From the NCBI GenBank assembly GCA_050084515.1, contig CM114273.1:20274001-20338000 (forward strand): a DNA stretch of 64,000 nt, read 5' to 3'. Positions 1 through 10,786 of the stretch are shown piece by piece (position 1 is the stretch's first letter; every line of letters begins with the position of its first letter). This stretch comes from Blasia pusilla (lineage: Eukaryota > Marchantiophyta > Marchantiopsida > Blasiales). The notes under the pieces were generated by a model. The model searched no databases, had not been told where the DNA came from, and was given only the letters and a program-made list of their open reading frames with translations. Position numbers and translations under genes: made by a program.

Positions 1-623
1 CGACCTACCCCTTGACATTGAATTGCGTTCTGGTGGCTAACCCGCAATTCCTCTTAGTCTCTAGTTGTCGCTTTGCCCCACTTAGAATTATTAGCCTCTC
101 CTCTTTGATAAGCCTGGACTAGTTCCAAGGAACTAACCTATCAAATAAGCTAACTAAGTGTGCAACCTTAGACTCTTTTGACTCATTACTGTAAACATCA
201 CACTTGTTTACCTGGTCCACAAATCATACTACTATTGGTCGCTCTCGTATTCGACTTAGGCGTGTCACTAAGTTTACTTATGTGGCCACAAGTAAGATCA
301 CCCCAAGCCCCAAGACAGACTTCATCTGCCCCGCCGACGCTAGGGCGAGCCCGAGTGTAATCCAACACAAGGTCCTGTTCTAGGTGCTTATCCACATACG
401 AGCTCTCACCTCAAATACTCCTTGTCAGTCCTCTTGTCGTACATCCTAAGCCTATGATGAACGATTCATAGCCATGCACTACCACATACAAATTGCAATC
501 ACTTTGGCATCGAATCTCCAAATCCATACACTCCTTTATTGCAACACTAGCATATTCTAGTTACAACGGCCTTCGGCCCAAGATTCCCGTGGTAACAAGT
601 CATGTCTCTAGCTTCTCCTCGTA
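1..623. other. Unassigned flank of the chromovirus fragment
   Basis: I see no recognisable protein here. The part next to the chromodomain ORF (about 500-623) is probably the 3' end of the same minus-strand gypsy element, because it directly follows the chromodomain stop. No LTR boundary, polypurine tract or target-site duplication could be fixed. The small ORFs here overlap on both strands and resemble no family I know. Confidence 0.3.
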
Positions 624-971
624 CTAACGTATGTGCTTCGCTTGTGTTCGCTTGAAGTCGCGCAACAAGTCTTGCGCGTGTTCCAAATCCGCCTCCGCAA
701 TCCAAGTCGCCTCCTTCACATGGTAGCCCTTCCATTTTACCAAGTATTCATACTTGTTGGCCCGACGCCTCGAACGTAAGATGGTCTCCACCTCAAACTC
801 CGGCTCTTCATTTACGATGACCGGGTGCGGTCTCACCACCTGTCTCCGCACGAAACGTCCATTATCTTGAAGATATTTCTTCAACAATGACACATGAAAG
901 GTCGGGTGAATCTTGAACTCGTCCGGCAGCCTCAACGTATACACATCCTCAAACGGGTTTGCCACAATCAC
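624..971 (-). pseudogene. Ty3/gypsy chromovirus integrase C-terminus plus chromodomain
   Basis: This 115-residue open segment is the end of a chromovirus Pol protein. Residues 1-50 match the integrase tail (VYTLRLPDEFKIHPTFHVSL, then a KKY segment). Residues about 59-106 form a chromodomain, starting FEVETIL and containing YLVKWKGY and ATWIAEADL, which is the typical beta-strand/helix pattern. In this family the chromodomain reads methylated histone tails or otherwise directs integration. The frame is open, but upstream integrase is in another frame and damaged, so the gene is broken. It lies downstream (minus strand) of the integrase core fragment at 1458-1785. The family call is firm; activity is very unlikely. 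Confidence 0.85.
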
Positions 972-1790
972 ATACGGTCCAAAGATACTTGGTGCATACC
1001 AGAGACAACTCTTTCGGAAGAGTGAGGTTCTTTACACTCAACCACACTTGTTCTCCAACTTGGAATCATACTTGGCGCCGACTCTTGTTAGCATGCTTAA
1101 CGTACCTCATTTGAGCCTTTGCAAGACTTCGCCTCGCGCGCTCTTCTTGTTCTCGCATCTCTACCAACAAACCTTCGTCAAGCCGCTTGTCGTGTTCGTG
1201 CCAATGTAGTACCCTTCGAAAGGGCTAGATCAAGAGGCCCTTATGGCTCTCGTCCATTTGCCAGGAGAAACGGAGATTCTCGATTGCGAAATGCTTGGTC
1301 GAGTTGTAGCAAAAGACTCGCCATGCTCACCACTTGACCCAATCGCGTTGATCAAAGACGATATAATTCCTTAAGTCTTGATTCACGATAGAGTTTACCT
1401 TTTCATCATGTCCATCCGTTTGTGGGTGGAAAGCCGATCTTGAAACTCAGCTTGGTCTTAAACCTTCGAACAAGTGCTTCCAAAAGCACGGTAAACTTTG
1501 ATCCCGATCGAAACAATGCTCCTCGGCAAACCATGAGCACGCCACCAGCTATCGAGGAATAGTTGCGCCGTCGTATACGCCGTTGCGGAATCCACCATCG
1601 GCACGAATCTCGCCAACTTGCTAAACCGATCAACAATCACAAGTATAGCGTTGTATCCCTCAAATTCCGGAAGACTCGTGATGAAATCCATACTCACACT
1701 TTGCAAGGGTCCTTCTGGGATCGGCAAGGGATGCAGCAAGCCCTGTTTCTTATCATAAGAGACTCTGTGTTGACAATAGAAGCAATAGAC
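972..1790 (-). pseudogene. Ty3/gypsy integrase core, frameshifted
   Basis: Read on the minus strand, this carries the end of the integrase HHCC zinc region (CFYCQ at about 1775), then LHPLPIPEGP and the SMDFITSLPEFEGYNAILVI block with the first catalytic Asp. VDRFSKLARFVPM and a LFLDSWWRAHGLPRSIVS block follow. The second Asp region is damaged: a frameshift moves the frame to one ending FKTKLSFKIGFPP. The C-terminal linker (REQEERARRSLAKAQ, VGEQVWL) is visible in pieces between 972 and 1337. RT and RNase H are absent because the fragment ends at about 1775-1800, where hAT sequence begins. It is a dead remnant of the same element as the chromodomain at 624-971. Confidence 0.75.
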
Positions 1791-1794
1791 GAAA

Positions 1795-3224
1795 TGTCTA
1801 TAAATTTGAGCTGAAATATTTTGCTCATCATAGACATTGAATGGAGTATGTCAGCGAGAAAATATAGACAATATATCATTTTAAAATAGTTCAACTTTTG
1901 AAACAAAGAAGAAGCCACTCCATCATCGTCTCTAGGATTAACACCCTGAAAATAAACTAAAACAACTTCTAAACTGTCACATAGAGTAGTGACAGCTTGC
2001 CATCTACTAAGCCACCTAACCTTATGGTATCGCTTCATGCACTTTCGAGCATCATTCAATTCCACTTGCAAAGAAGATAATGCTGACTTACGCTTGGAGC
2101 TCTTCCTAAAATAATTTGCGACTGAATTCAATAGGTAATCCACCTCATCACTAAACTCCTTACATGAAGAATTTTGTGCTACTGCAAGTGAAGCGAGATT
2201 AGTCCTATGAGCAACACAATGTACACTCGTCATAAAAGGATCCACATTCCTTTTTAAGCGAAAAGCTACCCCATTTCGAGATCCGATCATAGTATCGGCT
2301 CCATCCGAGCCAAACCCTACCATTTAATCAAATTCGAGCTCCCATTCCCTCAGTAAAGATATTATACAATCTGAAATAGACTCAGTGTCCTTCCTATCAA
2401 CCCGAATTAGACTTAGGAAGGAAGTGACTAATTATCCCTCATCTATGTATGTAACAAAAGCCACCAAATGGCCTGTTACAAAGACATCAGTAGACTCATC
2501 TACCATAATTCCATAAAATGAACTACGTCTCACTCTTTCTAAAAGTTTTCTCTGCAGTACCGAGCTAATAAACGTTATCATACTTGCACATGCTTTGTCA
2601 TCTTGGTACATGGCCTTTGTCATATTGGTGGAAACTGCTTTCAGCAATTCACACAAGGTTGGGAATGCTCTGAAAGAAATATTTTGTTTAGCTACAAAGT
2701 AACAATGCTTCGTCACAACTTCTATTTGAGGTTGCTATGGCCTTCTCGAGTTTCTTCTTACCACTGTGATGAGCCCACGCTAAACGAGTATGTTCCTTAG
2801 ACTTCCCATGATCAACAAAGCCTAACATCTTCACATTGATAGCACCATGATTGGCGAAGTATGATTTTCCCCTACATTCCCTACAGACCTTACAAAATAC
2901 TCGTCCTGTATGAGGTTCAAATTCTATCCAATCAAAGGCAGAGTACCATGCATCTCTCCAAAGTTTTTGATTCTCTTGAATCTTAGAGTCTGAAGCATTG
3001 GCTGGTATGTCAATGTCATCCCCTGATGCATCTTCTACATCTATACATGGCTCGTGAACTACATCATTCTTTTTGTTAAATCCTAGGTCCATGAGTGATC
3101 TTTGCCTTTTCCCCTTGGCTTGAGGGTTTCCTCCAGAGTTGTTGTCCATGGAGAGAGTTCGGACTTGGGAGACCAAGGTGAACTCTAGGAATAGAGAGAA
3201 AAATGAGAGGAAAATTACCAGCAC
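1795..3224 (-). pseudogene. hAT-superfamily transposase with TTF-type zinc finger, 3'-truncated
   Basis: Three minus-strand segments (3224-2688, 2716-2432, 2323-1795) together read as an hAT transposase of the DUF4371/TTF-finger type. The N-terminal segment has a Cys-x2-Cys ... His-x4-His finger (VFCKVC, then DHGKSKEH). The middle segment carries the first catalytic Asp in GIMVDESTD. The third carries the second Asp in GFGSDGADTM, followed by SVHCVAHRTNLAS and RWLSRWQAVTT. The C-terminal dimerisation domain with the catalytic Glu is missing: the sequence runs into gypsy integrase at about 1775-1800. The segments are separated by stops and frame changes. The most plausible start is the internal Met at about 3149; the hydrophobic run before it is probably not part of the protein. 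A related copy lies on the + strand at 6432-8541. Confidence 0.8.
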
Positions 3225-3717
3225 AACAAGTGGCCACGATTTTCAATCACTCAATGCACTCTAATAGTTATGTACTCTAGTAAGTGAAGCTTGCTAATAT
3301 GATAAGAAGCTCTCAAAATTCAGAAACTCAAAACAGAATCGTGCAATGTGCTACGAACTTAAAAAAGATACAAAAAGTTCAAGGCTCGAGGGCGGCTTCA
3401 CTACATACTATACTATTGCAAACATGCGGCATCGTTGGCCAGGGAAATTCACTTCGCTCAACTAGTCTATTTTACTGAACTTCAACTGTATGTCTTTCTA
3501 ACTTGCTGAACTGCAACTCTAAGTCTTTCTAACTTGCTGAAATTCAACTCTAAGTCTTTGTTACGAAGCGAAGAACCGTCACGAGACAAAAATGAACTAA
3601 GCAAAGACAATATAACTTGGAATTTATGAAAGCAATGCTAATAAAATAGTATTAAGTAACAAGACTATAGCTGGAAACAAAAAGTAAGTACACTCCAAAG
3701 GAAAGCTCGTAAACACA
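3225..3717. repeat. Spacer with a 31-bp tandem repeat (three units)
   Basis: There is no protein here. Positions 3476-3506, 3507-3537 and 3538-about 3565 are three units of a 31-bp repeat beginning TGAACT and containing CTAAGTCTTTCTAACTTGC; the third unit is imperfect. The rest is unassigned and probably flanks the hAT copy, but I could not find its terminal inverted repeats. Confidence 0.6.
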
Positions 3718-4123
3718 GAGCGAACTCTAGAAACACGGAGCAATACAAAGCACAATGCAAACTTTGGAAACAGGGAGCGAACTCTAGAAACATGGGGCAA
3801 TAGGTAGGGTAGGGTGCAAAAGCAAACTCTGCAATGGAGCAAAAAATTTGTAAATACAAAGCACAATGCAATCTATGGAATACGGAGCGAACTCTAGAAA
3901 TAGAGGCTAGGGTAGAGCAAATATGTAAACACAATGCAACTCTCGAAAATCGGAGTGACAGAGCAAAACGAACCCATAGAGGTTGCCTAATAACTCGGCG
4001 GACGAACTCGAGTGACACAGCAAAGTGAACCCATAGAGGTTGCTTAATAACTCGGTGGACGAACTCGAGTGACATAGCAAAACGAACCCGTAGAGGCTGC
4101 CTAATAACTCGGCGGACGAACTC
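3718..4123. repeat. Minisatellite: 57-bp units, clean at the right end, degenerate at the left
   Basis: Three 57-bp units lie head to tail at 3953-4009, 4010-4066 and 4067-4123. Each begins GAGTGACA and contains AACCC..AGAGG and TAATAACTCGG. To the left, 3718-3952 holds older diverged units sharing GCGAACTCTAGAAA and AAAGCACAATGCAA. Because 57 is a multiple of three, all frames stay open across the array, which creates repetitive minus-strand ORFs with a 19-residue period. I regard those ORFs as a by-product, not a gene. Confidence 0.75.
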
Positions 4124-5205
4124 AAGCTATTTTGAAACTTCTCGGGAACTCAAAACTCAAATCTCAAGTTACAAATGGTGTGCGGATTCAATAGAGGAAT
4201 GGAGAGTGCAGATTGCGAACTAATAGAGGTGGGGCACTCGAATGAAAGTGAAAGTGAGAAAGTGTCTGACCTCTTGGGGGTCCAAAGCCCAAGCCGCCTG
4301 AGGCGGTCCGACCACCCCATGACTCCCAAACCCTATGTCCAAGGGTCGTTAGCTACATCCAACGGCTACCAACTCCCGATCAAATCCGACGCTTCTCCTT
4401 TCCCATCGGACTTTCTCGCTCAGATACATACTTGGGTCGGTTTTTTTTTCCTACATTCTCCCACGAAATCCCGCTGATATTCCGATGGTTGAATTGGAGC
4501 AAGGTAGATAACCGAATTTTTTTTCCTCTCATCGGTTTGGAGTCCAAACATTTCTCGCCGTGATCGGCTATAGGAGAATTTCTACCGGCTCCTTTTACAA
4601 AGGATGCCGGTCTTGCCCGAACATTGGCTCAATGTCCGGGGAGAACCGGCTGCCCGAGTAGAGCTGGCCGGTTAGAATCTGAGATTGACGACGTCTGAAA
4701 ACTTTTGCCAGCTGAGATTCCGATAGATTTTGGGGATTATTTGGAAATTTAATGGCCTATTTTGTAACACCGGTGATGTGCCGCTTGCTGGGAGGAATTT
4801 ATCGGAAATTTTCAATCGCCGGTCATTTCTGCCAGATTCTTGCCGGATTGCGCTTTCAGGAGGTCGGAAAACCAAGGACAGTTTGCAGGTGGTTGGAAAA
4901 CCAAGGGGCCAGTGAGAACCGTCAGATTCTCACCACGAGATCTCAGTCGTCCGAGGTAGGGTGTCCAAGTTAGGGTTCAGGAGTCCGAGGTATTGGGGTT
5001 TGGAGGCGTCGAGGCTGCGAGGGCCCAAGGGGTCGAGACTATGGAGTTGAGAGTCCATGCCCCAGGGGTAGTCTCTTTGGCCTCACTGGAAAGAGCCATT
5101 TGCAATCTCCTGAGTCCCGTAGTCGGCGTGCAACATTTTCTTCGCTTTCCTCAGCAAGTCCTTGTCACCTTGATTTCTTGATTTCTCCTCTATTCGAAAG
5201 TTCGG
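4124..5205. other. Unassigned non-coding stretch
   Basis: No protein family is recognisable. Short ORFs exist on both strands but have low-complexity, shadow-like translations. There is a poly-T run at about 4440-4450 and a moderately GC-rich segment between 4900 and 5100. It may be the flank or LTR of an element, but no matching second copy was found in the window. Confidence 0.3.
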
Positions 5206-5400
5206 CTTCGATCTTGGCATCCTGGCACGATTATGGTCATGCGTTGAGCTCCTTTCCCTTTAGAGTGCGTGGTGACAGGGTCATTGCTTTCTTTGATTTC
5301 TCCACTCTTAGGAATTTCGGCTCCGGTCTTGGCATCCTGGCGCAGTTACTGGTCATGCGTTGAGCTCCTTTCCTTTCTGGAGTGCGTGGTGACAAGATCG
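5206..5400. repeat. 115-bp tandem duplication
   Basis: Two adjacent units share CTTGGCATCCTGGC, GTCATGCGTTGAGCTCCTTT and GAGTGCGTGGTGACA. The matching anchors start at 5213 and 5328, a spacing of 115 bp. The units differ by scattered substitutions. Confidence 0.7.
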
Positions 5401-5582
5401 TGTTGTGCTTTCTACTCTTCGGCTATAGTCTTTGGCATCCCGACCTTGTTACTATCATTTCCTTTTTGAAGCACGTGATCCAAACTCGAACTTCCAGAGT
5501 CCGGTGCTCCACCTTGAGCTTGAAGCCTCGACCGTCGCGTCTTGTGTTGAACTTTGCACCTTTACGTTTGCGTGGAGCCTTT

Positions 5583-6330
5583 GTTTAGGGTGCTTTGTTC
5601 GACTTACCTTTCCTCTCGGGTGATGGGTCCTACACGTGTTGTTGCTCCCGCATTGCTTTTTAGATCGGGCCTTAGCTTTGCTCTGCGCTTGAGTCTCAAG
5701 TTCCTGTTTAGCTTTTGATCTCGGGTCTGACTGTGGTTTAGCTTTCGGGTTTGGCAGCTCTGATGTTGTTTTTGCTCTCGGGATTTTTTACTTCGATGAC
5801 AGGGTTTAGGGTGTTCTTTCCGACTTACCTTTCCTCTCGGGTGACGGGTCTTACAGGTCCCGCATTTCTTTTCATGTTGGGCATTAGCTTTGCTCTACAT
5901 TTGAGAGTCTCAAGCCTCTTTTGCTTTTGATCTCGGGTCTGGCTGTGGTTTAGCTCTCGATTTTGGCAGCTCCAACATTATTTTTGCTCTCGGGTTTTTT
6001 GACTTCGGTGACAGGGTTTAGGGTGCTTTGTTCAACTCACCTTTCCCCTCAGGTGATGGGTCCTACAGGTTCCGCATTGCTTCTCATATCGGGCCTTGGC
6101 TTTGCTCAACACTTGAGAGTCTAGGGTCCCTGTTGTGCTTTTTATCTTGGGTTTGGATGTGGTTTAGCTTTTGGTTTTGGCAGCTCGGACATTGTTTTTG
6201 CTCTTGGGTTTTTCAACTTCGGCCTTGCCTTCACTCTCGGAGTCTTGGCTGTCACCTTGCTTTTGGTCTTGGATGTGCATTCGTTCTTGGAATCTCGAGC
6301 CTTAGCTTTTCCTTTGTTGTCGGATAGTTT
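5583..6330. repeat. Degenerate tandem repeat, about 212-221-bp units, three copies and a partial
   Basis: The anchor GTTTAGGGTG recurs at 5583, 5804 and 6016. Each unit continues with a CTTACCTTTCC/CTCACCTTTCC block, TCGGGTGA.GGGTC, a GCTTTGCTC block, GATCTCGGGTCTG and TTTTTGCTCTCGGG. Spacings are 221 and 212 bp. The third unit fades towards 6330. The pyrimidine-rich composition keeps some + frames open (for example 6028-6327, rich in Phe, Trp, Leu and Ser), but I do not believe these encode protein. The array lies just upstream of the + strand hAT copy. Confidence 0.75.
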
Positions 6331-6431
6331 TGGTTTCGTCTAGAAGACAAGGCCTTGTCCTCCGCTCTCGTTTAGACCTAAACCTTTGTTTACCCTTCAC
6401 TATCTCTTACATGGCTACGAGACACTGAACC

Positions 6432-8541
6432 ATGAGCGAGATGTTGGCCAAAGATGTAAGCCAAGACTTTGCAGAGAATTCAAGCCGGTTAGGGTCCTCA
6501 AATGGGAGGGAAGTTGGAAATTCATATGTTGCTTCCAGTAGTCTAATTGAGAAGAATCAATTGGCTTGGAAAGATGTCTCGTACACCTTATTTGACTGGA
6601 TAGAGTTTCATGCAGAATTAGGAATAATATTTTGTAAGGTTTGTAGACAAGGAAAGGGTAAGAATTCCTTTGTAAGAGATAGTGCCATAAATTGTAAGGT
6701 TTTGGCCTTTATAGATCATGGAAAATCGATTGAGCATATGAAACTTTCTTAGGCCGCTAATGTAGGAAATAGGTCGATGGCTAAGGCCATTGCCACTACT
6801 AATCGGACTTGTGACCAAGCCTTGTTAACACTGTTCAAGTGTGCATACTTCATCGCTAAGGAATCATTGGCTTTTGCCAAATTCCCAAATCTGTATAAGT
6901 TGCTACTATTTATAAATGAGCCAATTACCGGAGATTTATACCAAGATGAGAAGAGTTGTGTTGAGATGTGTTACTATATCAGTCCGGTAGTGCATAGAAG
7001 GACGCGTTAAAAAGTTCAAAAATCTCCTTTCTTTGGGATCATAATTGATGAGTCCACTGATATTTGAGTAACGGGCCATCTCGTTGTATTTGCAACTTAC
7101 GTACTAGAGGGGCAGGTCAAGAATTTGTTTTTAGGATTTTTGCAATCTCTAGAGAAGCGTTCAAGTCTTATGGAATTGATCAAGGACTCGAGACTAGAGA
7201 GTTCAAAAATGGTGGATTTTGGATAAGACAAAGCCTCAACTATGGTAGGTAATCAGAATGGAGTAGCATCTCAGTTGAAGTTAAAGGTGAACCCTTTTTT
7301 GCTCTCTGTACATTGTGTTGCACATAGGATCAATCTTGCTTCTTTGACAACAGCCAAAGGACCAGGTTGTAAAAATGTATCTATAGAGATAGATTCCATC
7401 TTGAATTGTGTAGCTGGATATTTTAGAAGGTCCTCAAAGAGGAAGTGTGCTCTTGCAACTTTGCAAGAGAAGTTGAATGACTCTTAGAGGGTCATGAAGA
7501 GATATCGTCAAATTCGTTGGTTGTCTCGATGGCAAGCCGTGACTACTTCGTGTCACTCCTTGGAATCCGTCCTCACCTATTTCAAGGATATTCCCTGCTC
7601 TGAAGATGATGGAACTGCTACTAGTATGTACAACAAGTTTAGATCATTTGAAATGATCTATCAATTGTACTTTTTGGCAGACATATTGTTTATACTTGCT
7701 AATTTGAGTAAGGTTTTTCAATACAAGTTTGTAGATGTTAGTACTATTGGTAGTACTTTGAATTCTGAGATTGTCTATATTACAATGAACTTTGTGATGG
7801 AGAATGATGACTTGAACGCTTCTACATTCTCTAAAGAAACAGGTTACCATCTCTTACCTGATTTTGGACCCCCTGATGGATACTTGAAACGATTGTAATA
7901 TGAGATTAGGGGTAGAAAAGTACCATAGCATTGAAATGTTGAGGGATCGTACAAGAAATGATTTACAAGTTGCTCTAACTTTCTAGAAGAACTTTTTTTG
8001 AGAATGTATATCCAACCTTACACGATAGATTTAGGGACAATAATCTGATAGGTGCCATGAAAATTATAAACCCTCTTCATATGCCCTCAAGGTTAGTAGG
8101 GTTGAATAGTTGGGGTTGCAAGGAAGTGGATGATCGTTGTGCACATTTTTTAAGGGAGTTTCATTTGAGGGGTCATTTGCACCCATCTCTTGTGAATTCA
8201 ACATTAAGAAGTCAAAGTTTCAATCATTTAAGTTCATGGCCACCACAGAATGGAAAGATAGAAACTTTCGAGACTTGTGGACAATGGTAAGTTAGAGCCC
8301 ATCTTTGCAATGTAAGTTCTCTAATTTGCTTGTATTAGCTAACATTGCTAGGGTACAATGTGCGAGTACTGCGATTTGTGAGAGAGCTTTCTCTGTGCAT
8401 AATTTGATCAAGACTAAGAGCCGTAATCGATTGACGACTAAGCATTCAGATCTTGTTCTAAGGATAGCTTTGGAGGGTAAGATACTTGAATATGAGGATT
8501 TGTTGGTAGAATCAGTAGTCCTTTTGGAAAAAATCTGCTGA
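6432..8541 (+). pseudogene. hAT-superfamily transposase with TTF-type zinc finger, full length but broken
   Basis: Successive + strand segments cover a whole hAT transposase. 6432-6752 holds the N-terminus and TTF-type finger (IIFCKVCRQGKG ... DHGKSIEHMK). 6777-7010 holds a helical segment. IIIDESTDI at about 7040-7070 carries the first catalytic Asp. A FG-stop-DKASTMVG block at about 7215-7245 carries the second Asp. 7242-7487 includes SVHCVAHRINLAS, and 7494-7898 includes RWLSRWQAVTT and YFLADILFILANLSKVFQ. 8305-8541 is the C-terminal dimerisation domain (LANIARVQCASTAICERAFS, containing the expected Glu). At least four stops or frameshifts interrupt it, so it is inactive. It is related to the minus-strand copy at 1795-3224 but clearly diverged, so it is not a recent duplicate. 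Terminal inverted repeats and an 8-bp target duplication could not be fixed. Confidence 0.82.
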
Positions 8542-8685
8542 TTTTATATATGTGTATGCTAATCCAGAGAGACATGTAAATGATAACGATAATCCACTAG
8601 AGGGTGCAACTGTAGAGAATTCTCCAAGTGCACCAATTTCAAATGCTTAGGTGGTGGGAAGAGAGAGATGTGAAAGGTCCCTTTT

Positions 8686-8726
8686 ATAATACATTGAAGA
8701 TTTTTTTAAAATCTTCAATGTATTAT
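8686..8726. repeat. Perfect 19-bp inverted repeat (hairpin) with 3-bp loop
   Basis: The left arm 8686-8704 (ATAATACATTGAAGATTTT) and the right arm 8708-8726 are exact reverse complements separated by TTT. It lies about 145 bp beyond the hAT transposase end. It could be a fold-back remnant or part of the hAT 3' region. No function is implied. Confidence 0.8.
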
Positions 8727-8841
8727 GAAGGGGTAGGATCCGTGGCTCCCGATTGGGTGGAGTCTTGGCCATGTTCAATTCCTGCCAAGGATGTTAAAAG
8801 TTGGTTACATGAAGGAAGAAAGAGCAGGGACTTGAGGAGAT

Positions 8842-9730
8842 AGAAGTGGGAATTGGAATCATGGAACATAGAGTGAGGGTAGGAAATTGCTATGAGAAAG
8901 AGAGAACTGAGGTGAAATTTGCAACTGGAAAAAACATTTAGCCGGTTAACACCAGGATCACTTTAAGTGGAAATCCGTTATAGGTGGTTTGAATTAATAT
9001 TTTTGCAAACGGGTTTACACACCTTCGGACCCATAGGCACAAAGTGCGCGGAGAGGGTGTTCGGGCACGGTAAAGCCATTTTGGCCTTTGGCGCTTCTTT
9101 CGTAAAGCCAAAGAAGTCTCCTTCGGATCCTGTAAAGCCCAATAAGTTTCCTTCGGCGGGCCCTTCGGACCCAATGGGTCAGAAGAACACTTCTTTGGCT
9201 TTACAAGGCCGATGATTTCGAGCCTGCGTGGACCAAAGAAAAAAAGATATTCCCCAATATATTCGGTTTTTGTGCTTTTAGGATTAAGATACGGTTCCTA
9301 ACCCTGCGTCGCTTCTCCATGGCCTTGCCGAATCTCCTTCAAAGTTTCGAGGTTTTTGGCTACCAAAAATTGGTTGGGGTTGTCTCAAAAGTTTTTGAAA
9401 TCTATTGGGGAAATTATAAAATTTCGGATAATCACCCAAAAAAATTGAAAATCTCATAAATTTGCTGCCTTCAGTAATATCGGCCTTTTTTTCCACTATA
9501 ATTTCTCAAAAACCGTCTTATTGGAAAAAATTACCGGTTTCTAGCGGGTCTCCGCCAAAAACCTCCACGAAGCTTGGTTGGGCTTGGCCATTTGGAATGT
9601 TTGGACCAAGGTTGGGGAACATCGAAAAAGTCTGAACAAATTAAAATGCATTTTTAGTGTGTGAATATATTCCAAATTCCAAAGGTTCAAACTAGGAGAA
9701 TTCTGTTAAACAAATCATTTATATCAATAC
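8842..9730. other. Unassigned non-coding stretch with a 16-bp inverted repeat
   Basis: No protein is recognisable. At 9102-9117 and 9189-9204 there is an exact 16-bp inverted repeat (GTAAAGCCAAAGAAGT and its complement). Between and around the arms, short motifs with TCCTTCGG and GTAAAGCC recur, giving a locally repetitive segment at about 9060-9210. The remainder is AT-rich and unassigned. Confidence 0.45.
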
Positions 9731-10684
9731 TAGTAAGGTGCTTGTGGGATGCACAGGAAATAAAAAAGTATTTGAAGAGCTAGTGCATAGCACTTGAAGG
9801 GAAGAGATTAGTGATGCTGCATATAAATTCAAATTTTTTTTCTTGCTGCCCGTAGCATGTGAAACATTTTCTTGTTGCCCACTTACCACGTGTCAAGTAG
9901 AGAGATGTTTGCAAATCAAGAAGGCGATCTCCCATAATAATACAAAAAAGTGTTTGAAGAGCTAGTGTATAGCCCGTGAAGGGAAGAGATTAATTATGCT
10001 GCACATAAATTCAAATTTTTTTCTTACTGCCCATAGCATGTGAAACATTTTCTTGCTGCCTAGTTGCCACATGTCAAGCAGAGAGGGGTTTGAAAATCTT
10101 CCATCCGTAGTTATTTCGCTAAGCCTATGCCGCAATTGTTCCCAGGGCTTCCAGCCAGCTAGGGCATTCGAGGGAACGATCGCTCTTCTACTCGACTCTT
10201 GACTCACTCGCAAAGCGGAGCGCCTTTTCCAATGCGATCCACCCTGGAGCTCCAGACTCTCAAGGGCTTCTTGCGTGTAGCAAACTTCCCACGGACTCGT
10301 CCTTGCGCGAGCCCATTGTCACGTTTTGATGGCGCATGTATCGAGAGTCCCGTAGAGAGAGAGAGAGTCTTGACTCTGACTCAGCAACCGCGATGGGTAC
10401 CGCGAGAGAGGGACGACGCTAAATTTTAATCGTATATTTATTTTAAATTGGTTTTTTTCCCCTATTTGTTATTTCCTTTCCTTCTTCCTCGTTTAACCTT
10501 AGTAGTGATGGATCCCTTGTGACATGTATCCACCGAATGTAAAATAAAAAAAACTCTAGTGGGAAGCACGGGAGTGAAAGGAAATAGTTTTTGTGTTTTC
10601 TGTAGAGGAGGAAATATTTTCTTGATGCTCGGTTGCCACACGTGTTTGCCAATCAAGAAGACACTCTCTAACAATAATATAGAT
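9731..10684 (-). mobile_element. Helitron-like non-autonomous element(s), internally duplicated
   Basis: On the minus strand a candidate 5' terminus starts near 10684 with TCTATATTATTG directly after an A. A candidate 3' terminus near 9731 ends in CTAGT preceded by an imperfect GTGC..GCAC hairpin. Both fit plant Helitron ends (5' TC, 3' hairpin plus CTRR, insertion between A and T). Inside, a ~182-bp direct duplication (anchors TTTGAAGAGC at 9771 and 9953) repeats the terminal region, including a second start-like TATTATTATGGGAG at about 9945. This suggests nesting or tandem insertion. No Rep/helicase is encoded. Confidence 0.4.
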
Positions 10685-10786
10685 TAGAGAGTGCTATTCA
10701 CTATGAGATCACCTCTTTTTTGACACATATCCATATAATCATTCAATTTCAATTATACATCCATGCATCGCACGAGCACCAGCTAA
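10685..10786 (+). mobile_element. Possible Helitron 3' end fragment
   Basis: The + strand sequence CCATGCATCGCACGAGCACC at 10761-10780, followed by AGCTAA|T, resembles the hairpin and CTRR end of plant Helitrons. The stem has mismatches of the kind expected from C-to-T decay at CG sites. The boundary would be at 10786. The remainder is too short to define an element. Confidence 0.3.

Noticed and set aside
3150-3224. Hydrophobic N-terminus of the hAT ORF as a signal peptide
   Set aside because: A nuclear transposase needs none; the run lies upstream of the likely start at about 3149.
6028-6327. 99-residue Phe/Trp/Leu-rich ORF as a membrane protein
   Set aside because: It lies inside the degenerate tandem repeat and its composition follows the T-rich repeat unit.
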